Below are positions 47,310 to 59,311 of a stretch of DNA of 64,000 nt, in pieces. Numbering within the stretch: the first letter of the stretch is position 1; every line of letters starts with the position of its first letter. The translations under genes were made by a program, and so were the position numbers. The stretch is from Rotaria sordida (Eukaryota; Rotifera; Eurotatoria; Philodinida; Philodinidae): contig CAJNOL010001178.1 of assembly GCA_905250125.1 (NCBI GenBank), positions 7,888 to 71,887 on the forward strand. Direction: 5' to 3'. The notes under the pieces were generated by a model that worked only from the letters and a program-made list of their open reading frames with translations, ran no database searches and had not been told where the DNA came from.

Positions 47310-49608
47310 ATGAATAATCGAATTCGAACTCAAAAAAAGGTTTATACACCAACAACAAGTGCATCGAAACCGGAATGTTATTTATGTCAAGTAATTGAAA
47401 CTGGTGAATGTATGATTGTTCATCGTTCGAGTGTGAAGCGTGTTTATGATGATACAGCTGAAATAATGGTGTATAGTCGTCGAATGGAAACAACAATTGA
47501 ATATCGAGGTTAGCTTAAGTTTCTCTAGAGAAGAATAATTAATATTTATCCATTCTTCATTTTAAAAATAAATTGCTTATTAAAATTTAATCGTATTATA
47601 TATTTGATTATGTTTGGCGCAGCTACTCCTGATCAATGCTGACATGTATGGGAAAAAAAAGAAGAAGTTCAAAAATCGAATAGTAAGTAAACGTATATTT
47701 TTATACAAGTTAAAGGTTGATTATTTTAGATGTTGATGAAGCAAATGATTCAGAAGGTGAAAANNNNNNNNNNNNNNNNNNNNNNNNNNNNNNNNNNNNN
47801 NNNNNNNNNNNNNNNNNNNNNNNNNNNNNNNNNNNNNNNNNNNNNNNNNNNNNNNNNNNNNNNTTGATTATTTTAGATGTTGATGAAGCAAATGATTCAG
47901 AAGGTGAAAAAGATGCAAATGATGATGAACAAATTGTTCATCTCAAAAGTTTATCAAGTAAGTAGAATCTTCTGAATTTGCAGAAGTAAATCAGCTTTCG
48001 AATGTTTACGTTCTTGAACATAGCCCGATGTTTCTTATCCATTATAAGTAATATGTAGTTATATCTTTTAATTAATTGACTTGCTAGAAAAAACTTGTAG
48101 AAAGAAAATCTTATTTAATTAAAAAAATTGTTTCCCTGAGAAATATTTTTTTCATTCCATTTTGATAGAATTAATATTGGTCTTTATTTATTATATTTTT
48201 AGCTTCAGATTTCTTAACAAAACCACGAACACCACAACAAAAAACATATTCTATTTGATCCACTTGTAAAAATCCATCGTCGTTCTTCAGCGTTACATTC
48301 TGTAATAAAGAAGACAATTGATAATCTTCAAACACATATTCAAGGTACATTATCACCTATGAATTATCCTTTAGATCTTAATAATTTTAATTTAGTAAGT
48401 TCTTCTGAAATTATTGATAGCTAGAAAATCTAAAAAGATAGGTTAATATAAGGATTCCATAGAATGTGTATAGATTCTACAAATTTTATATTCGTAAAAA
48501 GTTTTATTCCTATAGTATATATGAATAAATATACTGTTCTCTTTTTCATTCTCTCTGTTTTAGATGATGATCGTTCTAGTGATGAAGAAAATAACCATTA
48601 ATTTTTAACATCTTGATCAAGTTTGAATTGTTTAACTTTTTTATAGCAAAATTAATGTATAATCCATTTTTTGTAGGTTCGTCTCTCATCAAACATATGG
48701 ATATGCAATTTAAAACAATTCGACAAGAAAATGAAAAAAACTATATGCAATTATGAAAAAAAATCGATCGTAAACATCATTTCGATACAATAAGTACATT
48801 GCATCCTTCTTATTACTTATTTGACATTTTCAATTACTTTTTTCTAGATTAATCTTTCTTCGTTTCGTGAATCAGGTCAGGATCAAAAACTCGATGATGT
48901 GGTTTGTTTTAAACTTTCTTTTAATTCTATTTTCTACTTTACTGTTTAGATATACAAAGGCATTAGTTTAACACGTATTCGAAGAAAAAATATTGACGAT
49001 TATGGTAGACAAGTACTTTGTGAAATCTTCTCACATGAAGAATTAATATCTTCAATTTTGCTTCCAGGTATTTCTCAATATGCTCGAAAGCCTTTAGATT
49101 TTGAAAAGTTCGAGTTCCTTCATGGTATATAATTTTATAATTTTTACAAATGCTAAAGCAAGACTAGGATAATGCTGTAACGAAATTTTTCATTTATTCA
49201 TCGCAACATAGTTCTAGGTGAATCTATTTCTGGAATTTGCAACAGAGTATTGACCATAACGAAAGCGCTTCTGCATTTTTTATTAGAAAACAGAATGATT
49301 TTCCTTTTTGACTAATCTTAGTGGAAGAAAAAGTATTATTTGTGGGATGATAAGAAGTTTTCTATCCTGACAACTATAATTGATTAACTGTCTCACAACT
49401 ATGTATAAATATATATATATGAATATGTAGCTATTCATGGATTATTTTCAGAATATTTTTATTGAATCTGAATTTCTGTTTAGATGCTATGCGTAGTCAA
49501 TATCGAATTGCTGCTGATCGATACAATAAATTTTATAACAGATTAGTGAAATTAAAATCAGCAGATTTTCTGGCTGATGAACGTAAACATGATCGCAAAA
49601 GTACATGA
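47310..49608 (+). pseudogene. BEN-domain gene, fragmented, probably transposon-borne
   Basis: Exon-like pieces on the plus strand: 47310-47508 (NRIRTQKKVYTPTTSASKPE, CYLCQVIETGECMIVHRSSV), an acidic linker DVDEANDSEGE around the N gap, 48201-48423 (with a frameshift after QQK), 48961-49124 (ISLTRIRRKNIDDYGRQVLC, EIFSHEELISSILLPG, RKPLDFEKFEFLH) and 49484-49608 (DAMRSQYRIAADRYNKFYNR). The last two form a BEN domain, a helical DNA- or protein-binding module. Stops such as TGA after KNYMQL near 48757 suggest loss of function. It directly follows the transposase remnant, so it may be that element's accessory gene. Confidence 0.5.
47764..47863. other. Assembly gap (100 N) between identical flanks
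   Basis: Exactly 100 N. The 47 bases before it (47717-47763) are identical to the 47 bases after it (47864-47910). See the finding. Confidence 0.95.
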
Positions 49609-49976
49609 ACATAATCTTTAATATCTTTATCTCCTGGTGATACTTCATAAATAAAAACTACACTATGTAGTGGAGTCGTTAAAGTAAGATTTTTATCTCT
49701 TATTTTTTGTTTTTTTTTCTGTAACAAATTATCAATATGAAAAATTGTCTTTTAAGCACTTATTTTTTGTTGCTGTACAATAACATTTATTGTCATTGTG
49801 TGTGAAAACTATTTAAAAATAAACAAATGCATAATATTAATAAAGTTAATAGAATATATGGTTATGAAAACTTAACAGAAACCCATCGGATCCTGTAGTT
49901 TCCGGATTTTTCCGACAGAATCCGGGATCTGGATTACTCGTCCTGGGTGAGTATATGTTATAATTTTATGAAGTAA
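49609..49976. other. Non-coding
   Basis: 3' flank of the BEN remnant. 49880-49960 shares short motifs with 44770-44960. Confidence 0.4.
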
Positions 49977-50296
49977 GAAAAAACATTTGGTGTTCTTTAT
50001 TTTCTTAAAATGAAGAAAAAGAAGAGTAATGCATCATGCAGAGATGTGATGACGTACGATAGTGGTGCTTCCCTATTTGAAGAAAATTTTCATTCTTTCT
50101 TAGGGAAACTTGTTACTTTTATTGACAAAAAAGATTGTAGCGCGAAAAAGAAAATTTGCACCGCTTATTTTCAAAAACTTGTATGTGTATCTTTCATGCT
50201 GTTAGAAATATTTTATTGCATCCCCTCAACTCTTTTTTTTCTTTGTCACATTCCTGGCTTCATATGGCACTTGAGTGAATGATGCTTTTCTTTACA
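49977..50296 (+). repeat. Duplicated GH125 upstream block, copy B (displaced)
   Basis: Matches 38380-38660 up to GATGCTTTTCTTT, where the homology stops. It resumes at 56403 just before the GH125-B start. The 90-codon frame inside it is not conserved in copy A and is not called. Confidence 0.7.
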
Positions 50297-50669
50297 ATCA
50301 AAAGAAACTGACGAAAGTAAAAGTGAACAATCAATGAAAGCGTGTAAATTATTTATCAATATAGTAATCGATTATATTAGCTCTTATTTCGATAATAATA
50401 GTGAGCTATTTGAAAATTTATCATTTTTTTCATACACAATCATTTCAGTTTTTTACTTAGGAAGATGTTTAGATATTGATAATGTATTTCACATAGGTGA
50501 TTTAGATAAGAATCGATTATACAGTAATTTTTGTTATATTAAATGTTTATATGATAATTTGAAACAAAAACATCAATTTAGTAGACTGATAATAAATAAC
50601 ACGAGTTCATTGATTATTTTTATTTTTATTTTTTGAATTTATTTCCAAAAAAAATTATGAATACGTTGG
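50297..50669 (+). other. 100-residue ORF of unknown nature
   Basis: 50334-50636 encodes a 100-residue frame. Upstream codons in frame read SKETDESKSEQS and then KACKLFINIVIDYISSYF. The composition is plausible for a helical protein, but no family was recognised and it lies in inserted DNA. Confidence 0.3.
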
Positions 50670-50931
50670 ACTAATCTTCAGTCCATTATCAACACAAATG
50701 ACAGGTAAAAGACAGAAAAAAAATTTTATTATATATATATATAATAATTGTTTTCATTTCTTGTCGTTCTTTTCTTTAACATTGCAATGCACAAGCAAAC
50801 GTTTCTTCCCCTTGCGTTGCAATGTTAAAGAAAAGAAGAACGAAAAGAAAAGAAAACAATAATTACGTATATAATAAATATTTTCCCTTTCTTTAATTGT
50901 AATTTGTGTTAATAACGGACTGAAAATTAGT
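50670..50931. mobile_element. Palindromic MITE (262 bp)
   Basis: The ends ACTAATCTTCAGTCC and GGACTGAAAATTAGT are inverted repeats, and the pairing continues through most of the element, with a central stem of TTGCAATGTTAAAGAAAAG type. Non-coding. Confidence 0.8.
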
Positions 50932-51197
50932 ACGAAATCTTCACAATTTGTTTTTGAAATAGATTCAAAAGAAAATAAAAACTATCAATGAATTTGCATT
51001 ATTTTTTATCAGCCTATTTAAATATATCTCATCGGACGAAATCCATATTATCAAATTAAGCGATGAAGCTCGATCATATATCTAGAGTAAAACAGATTAT
51101 TTTTCTGCGTCGATAAAAGTTAGCCATCAAAGTATTGCATATATTGATAAGATAGGGTCTGATCAGTTGTTCCCTTTTTTTATTAAGTCACATCAAA
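50932..51197. other. Spacer between two inserted elements
   Basis: No gene or repeat boundary seen. Confidence 0.4.
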
Positions 51198-53702
51198 TAG
51201 TTTGAAATTTTCGATCTTGTACCAATTCAATAAAAATTACATCATTCGAGAGAGCATAAAAGTTCAGCAAAACCTTTTAATTTTTTGCGGAAGCATACTC
51301 CCAAGTTTCCACAAAAAGTTTTAAAATAGATTGTCAAGAATAAAACAGCAACAATCATTCAGTCTCTCTATATCTCTTTCTCCGATTGACCTATGTTTTT
51401 TTGTTATTTTGTTTTCATCATTGTGCTTGTCATGCACATGAATGTATCAGCTTGTACATATATTATATGTCTAGCCAATAGTAAAAGAAAAACAAATCTT
51501 GTCATACTGTTCATGATGAAGATGATGATATCTTAGTTTAATTCAAAAACAATTACTAATTTAAGAAATCTTTCTGAATAAAATTAAGACACTTATTTGG
51601 AATTATATTTGATTATTGTTTTGAGAGAAATATGTGTTTGAAAATGGAATATTTGAAGCTTTATTTATTGTTGAAAAATATTTATTGAGTTTCTGATCAT
51701 TTTATATTCTTTGTTGTTTGACAAAATCTATTTCAATTGCTGTTATTTCTATTGAAATATTTAAGATCAATATTTTTTCCTTTTCTTTTCTCAATCACCA
51801 GTGTCAATGTTCGATAAGAGATCCTATCAAAAAAAAGCATGTGTGTCACTCCACAACCACATATGCTGATATAGAGAATTATGGTCTTGATCGAAAGGAA
51901 TCATTGTTCTCTTTTACAATTTTCCTATTATTTTGCGTCTGTAATTCGACTCATAACGTATATGATGATTTTCCTAAACTCTGAAGAGTTCTAGATTCGA
52001 TCAAAACAAACAGACATTGTGGTCAAATGGATTGTCGACCAGAAAATCACAGCTAGTTCTTTTTTGTAAGAATAAATTGTCATAAAGCTAAGATTGAAAA
52101 ATCATTGAATATCATTGTTGTGTCTTGTACTGTACTAGATTGACGTTTTTTTCTTCGGTCTCATTTAAATTTTCTTCTCTGTTAATGTACTATCACCTGT
52201 TGAACGTTGCTATGCTGATCAATACTTGTGAGATCATTAAGACAACGAAACGCAAAAACGAATGGAAATCTTTTACTTTTTGCTGTATGGAAATAATTAC
52301 ATTTTTGGAAACATATAACAAATGCAAATGTCCGAATCATTTTCAATCTCAAATGGTATTTTTTAAAACACTCTTCGTCAATAAAAGTCGTTGCAATGAT
52401 TCTAGCTATTTTTATTTTCTCACATCTTCTATGGCTTGCCTATGTGCACCTCTGTGTGCATTGAGAAGAAATGAAAAGAATACAGCAGTTAATCAGCACG
52501 CCATAAATGATAGTACGATCGTCTTCAATAGAGATTACTTGAAATTCATAAAAACAATCGAAGAATTACGACAACATGTCATAAGAAAACGAGCGATTTA
52601 CTCAAAATAATTGATAAATGAAAATACACATTCTGTCGAATTTCATTCATATATTAAATCATATCATTCTAGCTATTTGAACATTAGATGAATTCTACTC
52701 TTTTATAAAAGTAAAGATTAATTCAATTCAATACAACTACGCAATAAACTAAATAAGATCATTGCTTGTTTTTTTCGTTCAAGTGTGGTCATTAACTTGT
52801 ATATATGATAGTAGACGACAAAATACATATATAGAGATACATTGATATTAAATATAATCCTTTTGAAAACTATATGATATGAGAGAAAATCACCATGTTT
52901 GTTCACAAATTGAATCAAAGACATAGTACTTAAGTATTATTATAAAAATAATGAGCAGTTTGTTTTTGATCCACAAACGAAATATTATCATTTTACTCTT
53001 TGTGCTAGCAATGCTTTCGATCATCGTACGTATAAACATTTGCATTGAACAATACACCTGCCATTTTTGATAGGATCTCTTATCGAACATTGACACTGGT
53101 GATTGAGAAAAAAAAAAGGAAAAAATATTGATCTTAAATGTTTCAATAGAAATAACAGCAATCGAAATAGATTTTGTCAAACAACAAAGAATATAAAATG
53201 ATCAGAAACTCAATAAATATTTTTCAACAATAAATAAAGCTTCAAATATTCCATTTTCAAACACATATTTCTCTCAAAACAATAATCAAATATAATTCCA
53301 AATAAGTGTCTTAATTTTATTCAGAAAGATTTCTTAAATTAGTAATTGTTTTTGAATTAAACTAAGATATCATCATCATCATCATGAACAGTATGACAAG
53401 ATTTGTTTTTCTTTTACTATTGGCTAGACATATAATATATGTACAAGCTGATACATTCATGTGCATGACAAGCACAATGATGAAAACAAAATAACAAAAA
53501 AACATAGGTCAATCGGAGAAAGAGATATAGAGAGACTGAATGATTGTTGCTGTTTTATTCTTGACAATCTATTTTAAAACTTTTTGTGGAAACTTGGGAG
53601 TATGCTTCCGCAAAAAATTAAAAGGTTTTGCTGAACTTTTTATGCTCTCTCGAATGATGTAATTTTTATTGAATTGGTACAAGATCGAAAATTTCGAACT
53701 AG
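51198..53702. mobile_element. 2.5-kb foldback element with 635-bp arms
   Basis: The arms 51198-51832 and 53065-53702 are near-identical inverted copies, from TAGTTTGAAATTTTCG at the outer end to GATAAGAGATCCTATCAAAA at the inner end. The unique centre is about 1.23 kb and holds a 161-codon frame. The same N-terminal sequence MTKSISIAVISIE is encoded in both arms as a result. Confidence 0.85.
52125..52610 (+). CDS. 161-residue ORF in the centre of the foldback element
   Basis: One of the longest uninterrupted frames in this repeat-rich part. It has a Cys-rich stretch (KCKCPNHF), then MACLCAPLCALRRNEK, and a helical, charged end: DYLKFIKTIEELRQHVIRKR. No known transposase motif was recognised. 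The C-terminal third looks the most protein-like. It may be cargo, a captured exon or chance. Confidence 0.3.
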   Translation: MYCTRLTFFSSVSFKFSSLLMYYHLLNVAMLINTCEIIKTTKRKNEWKSFTFCCMEIITFLETYNKCKCPNHFQSQMVFFKTLFVNKSRCNDSSYFYFLTSSMACLCAPLCALRRNEKNTAVNQHAINDSTIVFNRDYLKFIKTIEELRQHVIRKRAIYSK

Positions 53703-55816
53703 ATGACATGATTATTCCAAATTCAACATCAAATTTTTATAGTTATTGAGCATATCACATCTTCGTAATTTCTTAATGAAGAGGACTTCATTTGAAATTA
53801 GTCTTCTTTATCAAAATGTAGAGTTCTGTTTGCTTTATTCAGTATTATATTTTGTTTCGAAATTAAAATCAGAAAGGTGATTAGAACATTGTTCATAAAG
53901 ATAAGCAATCTGATCTGATTGCTCGGTTCAACGACGCTTATTTAACAAGCATTTTGAAATAGTGTCTAGTCTCAATTCTATGCTGTATTGAATACGAATG
54001 AATAAATTATAGATGGATGATATACCGATTTCTTAGACAATGATAAAAAGTACAGCAGTTTGCAGAATCATGGCGTCGGTAACTATGAGGTTCATAAGTA
54101 TATCTTTATATTTTTCAATACCATTGGGTTCATCAGTAGCTTCTTGTTATCCTTCTTATATCCTTTTACTATTATATGTTCACGAGAATAAGTATTAGAA
54201 AATGAATTTAAAATCTTCTGATAGATCTTACTTTAACTTGATGTTCAAGAAATCGGGCTTTTTTTTCTGAAATACATATGCGTGTTTCATCTCTAGTTCT
54301 GGTACATTTTGTGGATGCAAAAATATTTTTCAATCGCTTACCGAAGAGATAGAAGTTCCGTCAAAACGGACGCAACGAAAAGATGGAAAGTGTGACTTTT
54401 ACTTATACGCTCTTTAAGAATAGCTCTTGTGGATTGTTCTTGCTAAATGTGTCTCCTGAACTGTGAAACCATTTAACGGTAGATAAAAGACAATAAGAGT
54501 TTATGCTTGCAGGGTGTTAATAGATTATCTATTAGATTCTCCACAAACATAAGGATGTGCTTGTGGTTGTGAATGTAAAACAACTAGCTTCGGTTATGTG
54601 AGGAAATGTCGTTTGAGATTGCATTTGATCAAAATTATGCTATGAGCGAGAAAAAATGGCCTATAAAACATAATATTTTATTTGCTCTCTTAAACGAATA
54701 CAGAAAAATAACATGACTACGTGTAAGCGCAGTTTTAGCGAACGTTCAACTGACTCTTCATCGCTGCTAATTAATCTGTGTGAACGACGGGGGATAGAGC
54801 AAACAAAACGACGGTAATATTTGTATGAAATATAATGCAGTATATAATCCACTCTTCACGGTCTATTAATCCACATATAGGTAATGACGTGCAAAATCCA
54901 AACTTATTTCGCGATATATACATACAGAAGCAACATATTGCTTAACTCACACACACATAAAACAACGTTGATAAATTAGACTGTTATTCTCACGTTGGAC
55001 ACATAAGATTTGGCATGAATTCAACAAGTAAGTGTACGTCTTTTGAAAGTGGAATTTCTTCAACAAATCTTTGTGGTCATGAGTATCGAGCAAATTTTCC
55101 AATGTTCACGTAGAACTACTAGCCTTATATAGTGTTATTTTCATATCATTGTGATTATTTTTCTCGAGGGGAAAGCTTTCAGGAATTCTGTACAAAATGA
55201 ACAACAGAGATTAACTAATGTATAGCCACTCTCCTCAAAAAAGTGTCTGTAAACTGGACTGTCAATCCGGATTCTGAGTGGCAACGTAGAAATGCAACAA
55301 TTCAGTATTGTATTCTTCTTTCATTCAAAAAGATATAATGTCGATGAATACAAAATAAAACACAGTATGAAAAAGAAAGACTTCAAGATATTTTCGTGGA
55401 TGAGTTATCATTTGACACAAATTCTGATTCTCGGAATCAATCATTAAATAAATTTACATTTGTGGATAAGTAAACACTTAGCCTTTTCTGGTGACCAAAT
55501 AGGGATTTCAATTTAGAGATTTTTTGATTTAGAGACCTTTTTATTATAAGATATACTACACATAGCATACTTCAATATCATTCTACGTCTCTTATCACAC
55601 TGTATCAATCTGGTGACCAGATGATGGCGTATGAATAAATCCCATGCGATGATACATACAGTCAACATACCACCATATTTATAATTTAGAAGATACGATT
55701 CTTCTCTAGATCAGAGACACCGAGACATCCACATCCTTTGATGTCCTTAGCCTCACTCTGTCATGTACGCTATCAATTAGTCAAGTTAAGGTATGAAATT
55801 TCGTTGATCGGGAGTA
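53703..55816. other. Non-coding inserted DNA
   Basis: Part of the 6.1 kb that separates GH125-B from its original upstream block. No supported gene. Confidence 0.45.
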
Positions 55817-56352
55817 GGGGTGTCAATTTATATTTATTTTTTGAATTTAATTTATGCTCAAATATAAGTTATACAAAATTGAGTTTATTTTAGATTTAAA
55901 TTCTTTGCACTTCATTTACAATTTATTAAATTATAAATTAAATTAAGTTAATATATTTCTTTTTCATATTTCTTCCCGGTCAGATGAACAACGGGAGAAA
56001 AAGCCTAAAAAATGCGTTGTAATTTAAACGAAAATAAAATCGTAAAAAGCACAGATGTAAACACGTTCATAACACCTTAGACTTTTGACTGGGTATATAT
56101 TTGTTGGGAAGCTTTGACGAATTGTGAAAACGTAAAAAGTGTATATTTTTATGGTTCTATTTTTGATCGAATTTAGCGCATTTTTACGCAGTTTTTTTTC
56201 GTTGTTCGTCTGATCTCGATGAAATATGAAAAAGAAATAGATTAATTTAATTTAATTAATAATTTATTAAATTATAAATGATGTGCAAATAATTTAAATT
56301 TAAAATAAACACGAATTGCCGAATTCGAGTTCGAATATAAATAAATATTCAA
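55817..56352. mobile_element. Palindromic element directly upstream of GH125-B
   Basis: The left arm (GGGGTGTCAATTTATATTTA onward) and the right arm ending near 56352 pair over about 180 bp, including AATTTATTAAATTATAAAT and TTTCTTTTTCATATTTC. The ends are imperfect and the boundaries approximate. Non-coding. Confidence 0.7.
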
Positions 56353-56494
56353 CTGTTTGGTAATCACTTTGAAAATAAATGAAATAACTTGAATTTGGTG
56401 ATTTTTTTGCTAATAAAATGTCATTAAACTATTATGAAGAAAAAAAAAATTTTCATCATTTACTTTGCTAGAACGTTATCGTAGTTATTATTCG

Positions 56495-58387
56495 ATGTTT
56501 ATTTATCGTTTAATATCAATTCTATCAAAACTAATTCGAATACGAACAAAATATACTCGTCTAGAACTTATTGGTTTAATCATTTTTATTGGTCTTTTAT
56601 TAAACATTTTTTCTCTTCATTATTTTTTTCAATGTTCATCATTAACAAATCATGAAAAATCTTTATCTTTTATTTCAAAATCAAAAGATTTGAATAATAA
56701 TCCAATAAGTACAATTGAACGATCTAGAAAAGCACTTGAAAAACTTAAAATATTGTTAAATAGTGTTATGTCTTCAAATGATCAACCATGGATTTGGTTA
56801 CCAACAAGCGAATATCCTTCTATACCTTATCAGCCAACATCATTATTAAATCAACATATTCCTAAACCAATAAATAATCATACAATAGTACCACAATCTG
56901 TAAAAAATGAAATAAATCGTGTATGTCAACGATTAAATAAAGCTAATCAAGTTTATGGAGATATTTGGTGTAAATTATTTACAAAATCTTATGCTGATAC
57001 ACTGGCTACAACAACAACCTTACTTGATGATAATACAACTTATATTATAACAGGTGATATTGATCTCATGTGGTTACGTGATAGTAGGTTAGAATATATA
57101 CAAAACAAAATCAATAAATAAAAATCTTTCTTTTTTTTTTTTTTGATCTTCTAGTGCTCAAGTTCATCAATATATGATGAGCATATCAAATGATAAAGAT
57201 ATTCAACGTATAATTGAAGGTCTTATTCGTCGTCAAACAAAATTTATTTATTCAAATCCTTATGCTAGTTCATTTCGTTTAACACTTCGTCCAAATCCTC
57301 CATCAGATGATTCTTTAGAACCAATTCATATTCAAAAAGGTCGAAATATTCATGTTGCTATGCATAATTATGAATTAGATAGTTTATGTTATCATTTACG
57401 TTTAAGTTATACTTGGTGGAAACAAACGAAACGAATTAATCCTTTTAATCAACAATGGTTAATTGCTGTTAACATTATTATACAAATTATGATTATTGAA
57501 CAACATCATTCACAAATTTCACCTTATCGTTACACTGAATTAGGAAATAATCATCAAGGATCACCTGTTGCATATACTGGTATGACATGGACTGGATTTC
57601 GACCAAGTGATGATAAAACTAAGTTTGGTTATCTTATTCCAAGTAATATGATGGCAACTGTAGTTTTAAAACAATCAGCTGAAATGATTAAAGAAATATT
57701 TCCAGAACAAATTGAACTTTTAAAAGAAGTATTAATATTTAATTAAGAAATTAAAAAAGAAATCTTTTTTTTTTGTTTTGTGATATAGATCGAACAATTA
57801 CGTGTAGATATTCTCTCAGGTATTCATACATATGGAGTAGTTAAACATGATAAATATGGTCAAATTTATGCATATGAAACAGATGGTTTTTCACAAAGTT
57901 TACTTATTGATGATGCTAATGTACCATCACTTCTTTCAGCATCTTATCTTGGTTTTAAAACACCTTATGATCCACAAGATCAATTAATTATATCAACACG
58001 AAATTTCATTTTATCAAAAGATAATCCTTTATTTTATCAAGGTCAATATGCATATGGAATTGGTAGTCATCATACACCAATAGAATATGTTTGGCCAATG
58101 TCTATTATAATGGAAGGATTAACAAATAATTCGAAAGAAAATCTTGATAGTGTTTGGCAAAGATTAGAAGCAAGTCATGTTGAAACATTTTCTATGCATG
58201 AAAGTTTTAATGTTAACAACCCGAAAGAATTTACTCGTCATTGGTAAGTCAAATCAATATTTTGTTATTTTCTAATTTTAACAATGATGACTTTAGGTTT
58301 GCTTGGGTTAATTCACTTTCTGCTGAATTAATTTTAGTTCATTTGGATGATTTAGAAAATTGGTTGAAAAATCGTCGCTCAGATTGA
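56495..58387 (+). CDS. GH125 exo-alpha-1,6-mannosidase (copy B)
   Basis: Exons 56495-57087, 57155-57728, 57789-58243 and 58297-58387 give about 570 residues, nearly identical to copy A. The introns are all short (67, 60 and 53 nt), showing the ancestral structure. The membrane helix and all GH125 motifs are kept (WLRDS, GFRPSDD, DDANVPSLLS, HESF). The ATG used in copy A has its counterpart at 56419, but a 2-base deletion in an A-run puts it out of frame. The first in-frame ATG is 56495, shortening the cytoplasmic tail by about 26 residues. Differences from copy A cluster in exon 3 (for example SHHTPIEY versus SHHTEKKY). The original upstream block is 6.1 kb away, so expression may be altered. 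Confidence 0.85.
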
Positions 58388-58495
58388 TAAATAATGTTCA
58401 TTCTATAACGTTTTACTTTTTTAAAATACAAAACTAATTTTAAAAAATTTAAAGTAATATAGTCTTTGGTTTGTTCTGCTATGAATTGATCAATT

Positions 58496-59260
58496 CTATT
58501 CATAAATCCATTGTTCAGCTGTATGTGACCATTGATTTATTTCATCAGATCAAAATCATAAAGTAATTTCACAATGTGCGAATGTTTCTGCATTATTACC
58601 CTGAACAATATTAGTATAAATCAATATATGAAATAAAATATTCAAAAACAATTTTTACAATCAACAGAAATAACATTTAAACCTTCTCATACCATAGCAA
58701 CAATAGATCTATTGTCAATACCGGGTGTGGCAAAAGTTTTGTGACATTTTGAATGGTCTCTATTTGTTATTCGTTTATTGAGATAATTGTTTCATTTTAT
58801 ATTCTCATTCTGATCTCCAGTCAAAATTTCAATGTTCAACCACTGACAATGGGTTGTCAGAGTTTCACACGAACTTCTGGACAAATTTCATTCTGAACAT
58901 CCTGTTTTTTGTTACATTTCATTAACTTTTGCTAGTGAGAACTCAACTCCGAACACCCTGTTTTTTTTCTTATATTCGGAGATCGTAACGGACTATTTCA
59001 ATCGGAGTTCGTAATGAAAAAGTAAGAGGAGAAGTAACTTTTCCGTTTAGCCATTATGTTCTTCATAATGATTTTCGAGCAAAGGGTTCGGTGCCTAAAA
59101 TACGAAATATTATTAAGAAAAATCTAAATTTTCATAGAAGCTAAATCACAAGTTTATATGCACGTCGTTCAAATTGATAAACAACATCTCCAACAACAGA
59201 ACATTGTGCATCATCGGGTTTAACCATACTAAAAGTACGTTCATTTTTACCATTGGTCAT
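58496..59260 (-). pseudogene. NME pseudogene: Nucleoside diphosphate kinase pseudogene (copy B)
   Basis: Same position relative to GH125 as the intact copy A. The start still reads MTNGKNERTFSMVKPD, but the next motif is DAQCS instead of GVQRG. The last exon reads NIVQGNNAETFAHCEITL, with the catalytic His replaced by Gln, then two TGA stops, and still ends in EQWIYE. The central exon is largely replaced by about 0.33 kb of unrelated sequence (about 58722-59050). Confidence 0.9.
58722..59050. mobile_element. Insertion in the NDP kinase pseudogene
   Basis: Sequence absent from copy A, beginning CGGGTGTGGCAAAAGTTTTG and containing a repeated CACCCTGTTTTTT / CATCCTGTTTTTT string. Its type is unknown; clear inverted ends were not found. 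Confidence 0.5.
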
Positions 59261-59311
59261 TTTTCAGGACAATAACCTAAAAAGTATTTACCGAGAAAAG
59301 TATTCTTTTAT
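59261..59311. repeat. Duplicated block, copy B, left part
   Basis: Matches copy A from the NDP kinase start to about 42860, ending in TATTCTTTTAT. Confidence 0.6.

Noticed and set aside
46760-47496. Considering the 166-codon frame as an independent gene
   Set aside because: Its motifs continue those of the preceding frame, so it is better explained as part of one decayed transposase.
49977-50282. 90-codon frame before GH125-B
   Set aside because: It lies in the duplicated non-coding upstream block and the frame is not kept in copy A.
51718-53180. Paired MTKSISIAVIS frames
   Set aside because: Produced by the two arms of the 2.5-kb foldback; the frames diverge as soon as the arms end.
38669-58387. 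Interpreting the two GH125 copies as an assembly duplicate of one locus
   Set aside because: They differ in insertions, flanks, NDP kinase state and several exon 3 codons, so they are distinct sequences; an allelic misjoin remains possible and is noted in the finding.
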